Below are positions 18,270-25,200 of a stretch of 64,000 bases of DNA, in pieces. The notes under the pieces are model-generated. The model was not told the origin of the DNA. It worked only from the letters and a program-made list of their open reading frames with translations, and did no database searches. Position numbers and translations under genes: made by a program. Numbering within the stretch: the first letter of the stretch is position 1; every line of letters begins with the position of its first letter. This DNA comes from RGIG4608 sp045631445 (GTDB lineage Bacteria > Bacillota > Clostridia > Oscillospirales > CAG-272). The stretch is from contig JAZQUS010000102.1 in the NCBI GenBank assembly GCA_045631445.1, positions 1 to 64,000 on the forward strand. Direction: 5' to 3'.

Positions 18270-18311
18270 AGGGAATCTCCATTCAGTATATTTAATAATG
18301 TAGATTTACGA

Positions 18312-18908
18312 TTAAAAAGGATGATAGGAATTTGCTTCCTGTTCATCAAGGCGTTCTTTTTCAAGACGTAGCAAATAGGATTTTTGATCTTCAATGAGTC
18401 CGTCAGCATTTTTTGCAAGAGTTAAAACAATAATAGCAAAAAGTAATGAAAGAATGTCAGTGAATATAAATGCGAGAATTGAGCTAATGCTAAATTCAAA
18501 GGGCAATGAGCATATCCATCTACCAAGTGCAATGAATAAATAAGTGGTTAAAACAAATGCAAGTCTAATAGCAAAGCTTGTTTTAATCATTTCTTTCTTT
18601 ATTTTTTGAAAAAGAAGTAATGATAATAGGCAGAAAACACTTCCAACACAATAAATAAAAAATTGCTTTAGCGATGCTTTAGAAACCAAACAGTAAACGA
18701 ATGATCCAACAAGCGCAGGTGCGATAGCATAGAAGTTCCAACGCACCAAAGTAATGCAGGTAAGAGTTAAGGTTACTGAGATTGTCATAGCTTGAAAAAC
18801 TAACCAATAGTTTGAAGAATATGTTGCAATTGCCTCAAATATTGCTGTAAGCAAGCAAAGAATTGTCAAATCGATTTGACGGTATTGTTTAAATGTTAAT
18901 TGTTTCAT
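18312..18908 (-). CDS. Uncharacterised polytopic membrane protein, first gene of the pectin operon (198 aa)
   Basis: A 198-residue protein with roughly six hydrophobic segments and a charged C-terminal tail (EDQKSYLLRLEKERLDEQE) likely in the cytoplasm as a short helix. I do not recognise the family. It is the promoter-proximal gene of the operon, 42 bases before the LplB permease. With the proteins at 10611, 11208, 12837 and 13316 it makes five small unknown membrane proteins in one sugar transport operon. Confidence 0.7.
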   Translation of the reverse strand: MKQLTFKQYRQIDLTILCLLTAIFEAIATYSSNYWLVFQAMTISVTLTLTCITLVRWNFYAIAPALVGSFVYCLVSKASLKQFFIYCVGSVFCLLSLLLFQKIKKEMIKTSFAIRLAFVLTTYLFIALGRWICSLPFEFSISSILAFIFTDILSLLFAIIVLTLAKNADGLIEDQKSYLLRLEKERLDEQEANSYHPF

Positions 18909-19104
18909 TTATAATAATTCCATATAAAAATTTTTGAAGAAATATTAGAAATTATAAAAAACCAATATTAATCCACTATGTATCAATTTTATTACAAACG
19001 CCCTATACTGTCCTTGATTATTTTGATTGAATATTTTTTTGTCCTTTGATTTTTTGATGTGTATTTAAAAAAATGATTATTGATGTAAAAAAAAAGATGC
19101 AAAA

Positions 19105-19123
19105 TTTGTGCAAGATGCACAAA
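19105..19123. promoter_or_regulatory. Candidate operator: TTTGTGCA-aga-TGCACAAA
   Basis: A perfect eight-base inverted repeat with a three-base spacer, with near-symmetry continuing outward (GCAAAAT on one side, ATATGC on the other). The symmetry suits a dimeric repressor of the LacI or GntR kind. It lies between the two divergent transcription units; no cognate regulator gene is adjacent. Confidence 0.5.
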
Positions 19124-19273
19124 TATGCTTTGAGATAACATAATTCTATGAATATAATTCAGTTATTCAAAACAGAAATTAGTAGCAAATCAATATGTTT
19201 TGGGTAGAAATTTAATCCAAATTTCAAATAAATATATCAAAAAAGTAAAGAAAGATAAAATTTTATACATCGG

Positions 19274-19302
19274 TTGACAAAAAAGGGATATAATGCTATA
19301 AT
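19274..19302 (+). promoter_or_regulatory. Consensus sigma-A promoter of the GH3 gene
   Basis: TTGACA (19274-19279), a 17-base spacer and TATAAT (19297-19302), followed about 30 bases later by a CGGAGGA ribosome-binding site and the ATG. Confidence 0.85.
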
Positions 19303-19334
19303 TAAGTGTAATAAATCATTCGGAGGATTTTTAT

Positions 19335-21764
19335 ATGATTAATGTTGAAGAAATTATGCATGGTTTAACGCTTGAGGAAAAGGTTTGTTTGTTGTCAGGT
19401 CATAAGTCTTGGCACACAAATAAAGTTTCAAGAGTTGGACTTCCTTCAATCTTTTTGACCGATGGTCCACATGGGTTGCGTAAGAAAAAAGAAGGCGATA
19501 AAACTGCAGGACTTGGTCAAACTGAGCTCTCAACTTGTTTTCCCGCCGCTTGTACTACAGGTAGTTCTTGGAATAAGGAGCTTCTTTATGAAATGGGTGT
19601 TGCAATGGGAGAGGAATGCCGCCATTATAACGTAAACCTCATTTTAGGACCTGCGGTTAACATTAAAAGAAATCCTCTTTGCGGTAGAAACTTTGAATAT
19701 TTTAGTGAGGATCCCCTTATTGCAGGTACGCTTGGTGCGAAATTGACGCGTGGTATCGAGGATATGGGTGTTGGAACGAGTGTTAAGCACTTTGCTTGTA
19801 ACAATAACGAAAAGAACCGTTATTTTGGAGATTCCATTGTTGACGAGCGAGCTTTTAGAGAAATATATCTTAAAGCATTTGACCCCATTATCAAAGAGGG
19901 TAAACCTCAAACTGTAATGTGTGCCTATAATAAAGTAAACGGTGAATATGCAAGTGAAAATGACGAACTTTTGAACAAAATTCTTCGCGATGAATGGGGC
20001 TTTGAAGGGCTTGTTATGTCCGACTGGGGCGCGGTAAACGATAGAGTTAAGGGACTCAAGGCAGGACTCGACCTCGAAATGCCTGGTGATATCGCTCATA
20101 ACCGTCAAGTTCTTCTTGATGCAGTCAAAAATCGTAAGCTTACAATGAAAGAACTTGATACCGCAGTTCGCAGAGTTCTCAACATGATTAATAATACCAC
20201 CATGGTAGATGGTGAAGTTCCCGAAAAATTCGATGAGCACGCAGAACTTGCGAAATTATTGAGTGTTGATAGTGCTGTTCTTCTTAAAAATGATAACAAT
20301 ATTTTACCTTTGAAAGATGATATTCATTATCTTGTAATTGGTGATATGTTTGAAAAGATGAGATATCAGGGCGCGGGCTCATCACTTCTTCACCCCTATA
20401 AGCTTACAACTCCTAAAGACGCATTTGATAATCACGGAATTAAATATACCTACGAAAAGGGTTATAACATTAATTCCTTTGATGATGATTTGGCACTTAT
20501 TGAGCAGGCGGCACTCAGGGCTGAGCACGCGGATACAATACTTTTCTTCGGCGGACTTTCCGAGTATGCCGAGAGCGAGGGCTTTGACAGAGCCACTTTG
20601 TCGCTCCCTCAAAATCAGTTGAACCTTTTGAAACGCCTTGCTAAAATAAACAAGAGAATTGTTTTCGTTATGTATGGCGGAAGCCCTGTTGAAGCATCGT
20701 TTGATAATGACGTTATGGCGTTCCTCAATATGTACCTTCCCGGTGAAGAGGGGGGAGAAGCAACTTATGAGCTTCTCTTTGGAAAAGCTAATCCATCAGG
20801 TAAGCTTTGTGAAACATGGCCAGAAAAGTACACCGACGTGCCTTTCTATGATGAGTTCACATATACCACAAACGATAGATATAAAGAGAGCATCTTCGTT
20901 GGCTACAGATATTATTCTACATTCGGTGTGCCTGTAAAATATCCTTTCGGCTACGGACTTTCATATACCAACTTTGAGTATAAAAATATGCGTCTTGAAA
21001 AAGACGGAGAAAGTGTTAAGGTATTTGTTGACGTTAAGAATACCGGTAAGATAGCAGGTTCAACCGTGGTTGAAATATTCGTTGAAGGACCTAAAACTGA
21101 GGTCGTTAAGCCCACGCTTGAACTTCGCGGCTTTGAGAAGATTTTCCTTAAAGCAGGGGAAGAAAAGAACGTTTGCGTTTGTGTTCCTCTTGAAAATCTC
21201 AGATATTTCATTAACGGAAAGTGGTCGCTTGAAAACGGAGAATACAAATTCAAGGTTTGCTCCGATGTAAATAACGAATTGCTTTCCTGCGCGTTTGAAA
21301 TAACCGAGGGCGAAAAACTTTCCGAAAATCCCAAATATGCAAAGCTCTATGCGGTAGATAAGGAAAAATTCCTTATGATGACGGATATGTATTTTGATAG
21401 ACTTATCGGTAGAAAAGTTCCGTCACCTCTTGTTAAAAGACCTTATGATCTCAACACTCCCATAAGAGAGTATAAAACCCGTGGAGGTAAATTCATTTAT
21501 AACACGATTATGTTCGCGTTCAAGGTTATTTATAACCACGAGCTTAAGAGTAAAGATACACCTGATAAGGAAACAAGAGTTAAAAATGCATTTTTCGGAC
21601 GAGAAATAATGAAAACAATGAGCTTGCGCTCTATGTCCTATGCAAGTGAGGGAATTCTTTCTCACAATATGGCGTCAGCGCTTGTTGATTTTGCAAATAA
21701 TAAACCACTTAAAGCAATCGGTAGATTGATTAAGGGTGAAAGATGCGTAAAATTACCTAAATAA
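19335..21764 (+). CDS. GH3 beta-glucosidase-family glycoside hydrolase
   Basis: An 809-residue cytoplasmic enzyme without signal peptide. The N-terminal GH3 barrel (about 30-290) carries the nucleophile D230 in LVMSDWGAVNDR, with KHFACNNNE and GRNFEYFSEDP as substrate-site motifs. The C-terminal GH3 domain (about 310-520) contains YAESEGFDRATLSLPQNQ, where the general acid/base glutamate is expected. A fibronectin-like domain (about 560-660) follows. The last 140 residues form an extension without a family I recognise. It probably hydrolyses beta-linked gluco- or xylo-oligosaccharides after import. It is monocistronic with its own promoter and terminator, divergent from the pectin operon. Confidence 0.93.
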   Translation: MINVEEIMHGLTLEEKVCLLSGHKSWHTNKVSRVGLPSIFLTDGPHGLRKKKEGDKTAGLGQTELSTCFPAACTTGSSWNKELLYEMGVAMGEECRHYNVNLILGPAVNIKRNPLCGRNFEYFSEDPLIAGTLGAKLTRGIEDMGVGTSVKHFACNNNEKNRYFGDSIVDERAFREIYLKAFDPIIKEGKPQTVMCAYNKVNGEYASENDELLNKILRDEWGFEGLVMSDWGAVNDRVKGLKAGLDLEMPGDIAHNRQVLLDAVKNRKLTMKELDTAVRRVLNMINNTTMVDGEVPEKFDEHAELAKLLSVDSAVLLKNDNNILPLKDDIHYLVIGDMFEKMRYQGAGSSLLHPYKLTTPKDAFDNHGIKYTYEKGYNINSFDDDLALIEQAALRAEHADTILFFGGLSEYAESEGFDRATLSLPQNQLNLLKRLAKINKRIVFVMYGGSPVEASFDNDVMAFLNMYLPGEEGGEATYELLFGKANPSGKLCETWPEKYTDVPFYDEFTYTTNDRYKESIFVGYRYYSTFGVPVKYPFGYGLSYTNFEYKNMRLEKDGESVKVFVDVKNTGKIAGSTVVEIFVEGPKTEVVKPTLELRGFEKIFLKAGEEKNVCVCVPLENLRYFINGKWSLENGEYKFKVCSDVNNELLSCAFEITEGEKLSENPKYAKLYAVDKEKFLMMTDMYFDRLIGRKVPSPLVKRPYDLNTPIREYKTRGGKFIYNTIMFAFKVIYNHELKSKDTPDKETRVKNAFFGREIMKTMSLRSMSYASEGILSHNMASALVDFANNKPLKAIGRLIKGERCVKLPK

Positions 21765-21768
21765 CAGA

Positions 21769-21798
21769 AAAATCCCTGCAAAAGCAGGGATTTTCTAT
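21769..21798 (+). terminator. Intrinsic terminator after the GH3 gene
   Basis: Perfect 11-base-pair stem AAAATCCCTGC (21769-21779) with GCAGGGATTTT (21784-21794), AAAA loop, then T-rich sequence. Confidence 0.9.
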
Positions 21799-21826
21799 TG
21801 CAATTTTAATTGTATTGTGTTATAAT
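21798..21826 (+). promoter_or_regulatory. Promoter of the riboswitch-controlled operon
   Basis: TTGCAA (21798-21803), 17-base spacer, TATAAT (21821-21826). The predicted start lies about ten bases before the aptamer's first helix. Confidence 0.75.
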
Positions 21827-21845
21827 AAATCAACAAAAGAATAAA

Positions 21846-22076
21846 CACAGTTCATTTAGTCGAATGCTTTGCTAGATAAAGTAATTCGGGGATAAGGAAA
21901 TCGCGGTGAGAATCCGCAGCAACAGCCATTACCGTATTTAGTTTAACTATAAGTCGGAATGCTTATCGTTCTGTGACACATAAAAGACTCTTGGGCAAAT
22001 GAAGAGGCGGTGTAAAAAAGGCACGGCAGGGTGTCTTATTTTGGCGCGTCTTTATGAAGAGGCGCTTTTATTTTAT
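21846..22076 (+). ncRNA. Cobalamin riboswitch with transcriptional attenuator
   Basis: The core matches the B12-box consensus: AAGGAAATCGCGGTGAGAAT (start 21894) runs on into CCGC-AGCAACAGCC, followed by TACCGTA and later AAGTCGGAAT. The closing helix P1 can form between CACAG (21846-21850) and CTGTG (21971-21975). The usual run of cytosines in the box is weakened to AACAGCCATTACC, so it is a variant. The expression platform ends in an intrinsic terminator at 22044-22076. High cobalamin should stop transcription of the downstream lipoprotein and ECF S-component genes, whose nature (corrinoid uptake) fits the ligand. Confidence 0.82.
22044..22076 (+). terminator. Riboswitch attenuator hairpin
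   Basis: GCGCGTCTT (22044-22052) pairs with AAGAGGCGC (22057-22065), one G-G mismatch and a TATG loop, followed by TTTTATTTTAT. The 5' arm can instead pair with an identical AAGAGGCG at 22002-22009, giving a mutually exclusive antiterminator. Confidence 0.78.
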
Positions 22077-22104
22077 CCTTTTGAAAAAGAAAGGAAAAAA
22101 CAAA

Positions 22105-22572
22105 ATGAAAAACACAATTACATCAAGATTATCACTCATACTTATTATTGTAATGATGATATCTCTCTGTTCTTGCAACTTGTTTGTACAAACAACCACA
22201 ACATCATTCGTACCAACCGAAGAAAATCAAGTTCCTGAAATTTGGAAAAACGCAACATATACCAAAGATACCGAGCTTGGAGAGGGAAGCAAAACTTTTA
22301 TGTTCAAGGTTGATGCAGAAGGATATGCAATCACTTTCACTATTCATACTGATGAAGAAATCGTTGGCGCAGCACTGCTTGCACTTAATATTATTGCAGG
22401 TGAAGATAGCCAATACGGTCTTTATGTTAAGACGGTAAATGGTATACTTGCTGATTATGATATAGACCAAACATATTGGGCGTTCTATATAAATGGTGAA
22501 TACGGAATGAGTGGTGTTGATACAACCGAAATAACTGAGGGATATACATACTCTTTTGTACGTTCTAAATAA
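22105..22572 (+). CDS. DUF4430 lipoprotein, probable corrinoid-binding protein
   Basis: Start placed at MKNTITSRLS (22105), preceded by AAAGGAA; an upstream in-frame ATG falls in the attenuator. The signal peptide ends in the lipobox LCSC (C24), so the protein is anchored outside the membrane. Residues about 60-155 match the DUF4430 fold (GLYVKTVNGILADYD, then YWAFYINGEYGMSGVD), which is related to the C-terminal domain of transcobalamin and intrinsic factor. It lies directly behind a cobalamin riboswitch and two bases before an ECF S-component gene. I infer that it captures cobalamin or a corrinoid and hands it to the ECF transporter. Confidence 0.85.
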   Translation: MKNTITSRLSLILIIVMMISLCSCNLFVQTTTTSFVPTEENQVPEIWKNATYTKDTELGEGSKTFMFKVDAEGYAITFTIHTDEEIVGAALLALNIIAGEDSQYGLYVKTVNGILADYDIDQTYWAFYINGEYGMSGVDTTEITEGYTYSFVRSK

Positions 22573-22574
22573 TT

Positions 22575-23102
22575 ATGATTAAGCAAAACAAAAAGAATCT
22601 TTCTATAAAGGAAATATGTCTTTTTGCCATTCTCGGCGCTTTGATGTTTATTTCCAAAATCGTAATGGAAGCACTTCCCAACATTCACCTGCTCGGAATG
22701 TTAACGATTACCTACACAATAGTTTTCAGAAAAAAAGCATTAATTCCAATATATGTTTATGTTTTATTAAACGGACTTTTCGCGGGCTTTAATGCTTGGT
22801 GGATTCCGTATCTCTATATTTGGACAATTCTTTGGGGCATCACTATGCTTTTGCCTAAAAATATGCCCAAGTCGGTATCCATTGTTGTATATCCGCTTAT
22901 TTGCGCGTTGCATGGACTTTTCTTTGGTGCTTTATATGCACCCGTTCAGGCATTGATGTACGGATTTACCTTTGAGCAAACACTCACTTGGATTGCCGCA
23001 GGACTCACCTTTGATATAATTCATATGATTGGTAACTTTGCAGTTGGACTTTTAATTTTCCCAATTAGCATTACGTTGAAAAAATTAGTAAAGGATATTT
23101 AA
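22575..23102 (+). CDS. ECF transporter S component, probable cobalamin specificity
   Basis: A 175-residue membrane protein with about six helices. The first helix (CLFAILGALMFISKIVME) has the small-residue pattern used by S components to dock on EcfT, and the protein reads like the ECF S-component family. No EcfA or EcfT genes are nearby, so it must share an energising module encoded elsewhere (group II ECF). There is no clear ribosome-binding site and only a two-base gap from the DUF4430 gene, so translation is probably coupled. Cobalamin specificity is inferred from the riboswitch and the transcobalamin-like lipoprotein. Confidence 0.85.
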   Translation: MIKQNKKNLSIKEICLFAILGALMFISKIVMEALPNIHLLGMLTITYTIVFRKKALIPIYVYVLLNGLFAGFNAWWIPYLYIWTILWGITMLLPKNMPKSVSIVVYPLICALHGLFFGALYAPVQALMYGFTFEQTLTWIAAGLTFDIIHMIGNFAVGLLIFPISITLKKLVKDI

Positions 23103-23106
23103 AAAT

Positions 23107-23784
23107 ATGGCTATATTAAGCAAACTTTTAGAAATGCAAGATATAAAATACCGCGATTTCACATCCAAGTTAATACCTAATATCTCACTCGATAGTATGA
23201 TTGGTGTGAGATTGCCACAAGTCAAAAAGCTTGCTAAAGAGCTATATAAAAACGGGGAATATATCGCTTTCATTAATTCATTACCACATACATATTTTGA
23301 GGAATATCATCTACATTGCTATATAATTTCCGAAATGAAGGACTTTGAAGAGTTTCTTATTGAATTGGAAAAGCTTTTGCCATATATTGATAACTGGTCG
23401 GTTTGCGACTCACTCCGTCCAAAATGCTTTGCAAAAAACAAAGAAAAAGCGCTTATTTATATAAAAAAGTGGCTTAAAAGTGAGCATATTTACACGCAAC
23501 GCTTCGCCATTGAAATGTTGATGGTACATTATCTCAACGAGGATTTTAAAGTTGAATATCTCGACCTCGTTTCTAAAGTGGAAGGTGATGATTATTATCT
23601 AAAAATGATGATCGCGTGGTATTTTGCTACAGCTCTTGCAAAGCAATACGAAGCAACCTTGCCATATATCGAAAATAAACTTATCAAAGATAAATGGACA
23701 CATAATAAAGCAATTCAAAAAGCACTTGAAAGCTATCGTGTAAGCGAAGAAAACAAAGCGTATCTAAAATGCTTAAAATATTAA
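23107..23784 (+). CDS. AlkD-like DNA alkylation repair protein
   Basis: A 225-residue all-helical HEAT-like repeat protein of the AlkC/AlkD family of DNA glycosylases. Residues that align in order and spacing with the B. cereus AlkD active site are present: W97 and D101 in NWSVCDS, R132 in QRFAIEML, and W171 in IAWYFATAL. These enzymes remove bulky or cationic alkylated purines without flipping the base. It starts four bases after the ECF gene and may be read from the riboswitch promoter, though the link to cobalamin is probably accidental. Followed by a strong terminator. Confidence 0.9.
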   Translation: MAILSKLLEMQDIKYRDFTSKLIPNISLDSMIGVRLPQVKKLAKELYKNGEYIAFINSLPHTYFEEYHLHCYIISEMKDFEEFLIELEKLLPYIDNWSVCDSLRPKCFAKNKEKALIYIKKWLKSEHIYTQRFAIEMLMVHYLNEDFKVEYLDLVSKVEGDDYYLKMMIAWYFATALAKQYEATLPYIENKLIKDKWTHNKAIQKALESYRVSEENKAYLKCLKY

Positions 23785-23796
23785 AAGTATCAAAAG

Positions 23797-23833
23797 AACG
23801 GTCTGCGAAATATCGCAGACCGTTTGTTTATTG
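23797..23833 (+). terminator. Intrinsic terminator after the alkD-like gene
   Basis: Perfect 12-base-pair stem AACGGTCTGCGA (23797-23808) with TCGCAGACCGTT (23813-23824), AATA loop, followed by TGTTTATT. Confidence 0.88.
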
Positions 23834-23849
23834 GCTCCTTTAGGGAGGA

Positions 23850-23927
23850 ATAATTACCCCAAGCATCATAAGCGTATTCAACAATTTTTGTACCGCTTGT
23901 GTTATGGATAGCAACAACGTCGCTTTT
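23850..23927 (-). pseudogene. RHS-core remnant (fragment A)
   Basis: On the minus strand this short stretch encodes SDVVAIHNTSGTKIVEYAYD followed by AWGN, the hallmark of YD-repeat/RHS proteins just before the C-terminal core. A stop codon precedes it in frame and no start or remaining RHS sequence is present, so it is debris. It lies downstream of the BspA-like gene on the same strand. Confidence 0.8.
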
Positions 23928-23968
23928 TCAACCGCCGGCCCACAAATCTGCAGACCGGCCTGTTTGTT

Positions 23969-24952
23969 TTAGTTATAGGTTACTGTGCCGTCTTTGGAAA
24001 TTTGACCGTCGGTGCAATAGATTGTGTATTCAGGAGAACCTTCATCCCAATTACTATATTTGTTAATACTGTCCCACTCTTCTATTGTGCCTCTATAACG
24101 AATAGTTGTTAAATTCGGGGAATTGTATAAAATACCGCCATAGATATATGAAACTGATTTAGGTATATATAGTTCATGAATAAATTCATTGAATCCAAAA
24201 GCTCCGGGTTCAATCCAAATTGTTCCGAATGGTATTTCATATGAATAATCATTTTTGGAACAAGGATATGCTCCAATTCCAACACCATCAATATCAGCAA
24301 AAAGAACACCATCTATTGATTTACAGAAAGAATGATTTGGATCTACATATATATTTTCTATCGAGGTTTGGGAAAAAGCAAGAAATCCTAACGAAGAACA
24401 CTGCTTAGGCAAAGTAATTGAAGTTAATGAATAACATCCAAAAAATGCATATTCAGAAATACGCAAATCTCGATTGCTTTTGGCAAACGAAACATTTTTA
24501 AGATTAATACAATATCCAAATGCTTCAATACCTATATATGTAACAGTCGATGGTATGGTTATTTCTTGCAAAGACCTACAGGCAAAAAATGCTCCATTGC
24601 CTATTGATTCTAAAGAAGATGATGTATCTAACCCTACTACGCATTCAAGATTATAACAATCAGCAAAAGCCCTTTCTCCTATTTCAATAACTGTTGCGGG
24701 CATGAAAACTGTTTTTATATTTGATGAATTAAATGCTTTATCGGCAATTGCTGTTACTGTATATTCCCCTATTTTTTCAGGTATTACGATTTCATCTCCC
24801 TCATAATCGCCAATTCCCGTTATTGTGCAGGTTTTTTTATCGCTATTTATTTCATATTCTAATTCATTCGAATTAGAACTTAAACAAGCTGTAAATATCG
24901 ACGTTGCACATAGAATCAAAACTATGATATGGAATTTTATCGAAAATTTCAT
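23969..24952 (-). CDS. BspA-type leucine-rich-repeat lipoprotein
   Basis: A 327-residue secreted lipoprotein: signal peptide with lipobox FTAC (C23), then LRR_5/BspA-type repeats from about residue 60 to 300 (units such as IGERAFADCYNLE, IGNGAFFACRSLQEITIP, ISEYAFFGCYSLTSITLP and IEPGAFGFNEFIHELYIP). Such proteins are surface adhesins or binding proteins in gut Clostridia and oral anaerobes. The gene starts only 24 bases after the stop of an RHS-core fragment, and another RHS fragment lies behind it. A consensus promoter inside the upstream fragment probably drives it. Its ligand is unknown. Confidence 0.85.
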   Translation of the reverse strand: MKFSIKFHIIVLILCATSIFTACLSSNSNELEYEINSDKKTCTITGIGDYEGDEIVIPEKIGEYTVTAIADKAFNSSNIKTVFMPATVIEIGERAFADCYNLECVVGLDTSSSLESIGNGAFFACRSLQEITIPSTVTYIGIEAFGYCINLKNVSFAKSNRDLRISEYAFFGCYSLTSITLPKQCSSLGFLAFSQTSIENIYVDPNHSFCKSIDGVLFADIDGVGIGAYPCSKNDYSYEIPFGTIWIEPGAFGFNEFIHELYIPKSVSYIYGGILYNSPNLTTIRYRGTIEEWDSINKYSNWDEGSPEYTIYCTDGQISKDGTVTYN

Positions 24953-24975
24953 TGTAGAACCTCTCTTGATTATTT

Positions 24976-25164
24976 TTAGTCAAAGTAAAGATGTAAACCG
25001 TTTGGAATTTCGGGATCAAGATAAGAAGTGTCGTCAGGAGAAATAAATCTTCTCCACTCGGGAGAGTAGTATCTTGCATTGAGGTAATACCAACCACTTT
25101 CTTGATCGAAGTAATTATTTCCAATTCCATTATATACGTATTGGAAGGTTTTGTCAAGGAAGAA
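24976..25164 (-). pseudogene. RHS-core remnant (fragment B), C-terminal core end
   Basis: Translated on the minus strand this reads LDKTFQYVYNGIGNNYFD, then GWYYLNARYYSPEWRRFIS and PDDTSYLDPE, ending IPNGLHLYFD and a stop. This is the conserved RHS-repeat-associated core, normally near the C-terminus of a 1000-plus residue protein and followed by a variable toxin domain. Here it has no upstream RHS body, follows an in-frame stop and stops within the conserved LYFD/LYCY segment. Confidence 0.88.
25129..25157 (-). promoter_or_regulatory. Consensus sigma-A promoter inside RHS fragment B, reading into the LRR gene
   Basis: On the minus strand TTGACA (25157-25152), exactly 17 bases, then TATAAT (25134-25129). 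Both hexamers are perfect. They sit in codons of the RHS remnant (TTGACA spans codons for Leu-Asp-Lys). The next gene is the BspA-like lipoprotein, giving a leader of about 170 bases. Confidence 0.7.
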
Positions 25165-25200
25165 TCATAATCACCAGTTTCACTGGTGATTATGATTCTT
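25160..25200 (-). terminator. Terminator of the GTPase-NYN gene
   Basis: An 18-base-pair perfect inverted repeat (25160-25177 and 25183-25200) with a TTTCA loop. The stop codon of the GTPase gene lies within the stem. The U-run is weak. Confidence 0.75.

Larger units (their letters stand above)
18909..19334. promoter_or_regulatory. Divergent regulatory region, pectin operon / GH3 gene
   Basis: A 426-base AT-rich region without a gene. It holds a perfect inverted repeat at 19105-19123, a consensus promoter for the GH3 gene at 19274-19302 and an AT-rich stretch at 18930-19080 where the promoter of the minus-strand operon must lie; I could not assign its -35 with confidence. Confidence 0.7.

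Noticed and set aside
23850..25164. Intact RHS polymorphic toxin and immunity pair
   Set aside because: Only two short core fragments remain, in reversed order, with no RHS body, no toxin domain and no immunity-like gene; the LRR lipoprotein is a BspA-type surface protein.
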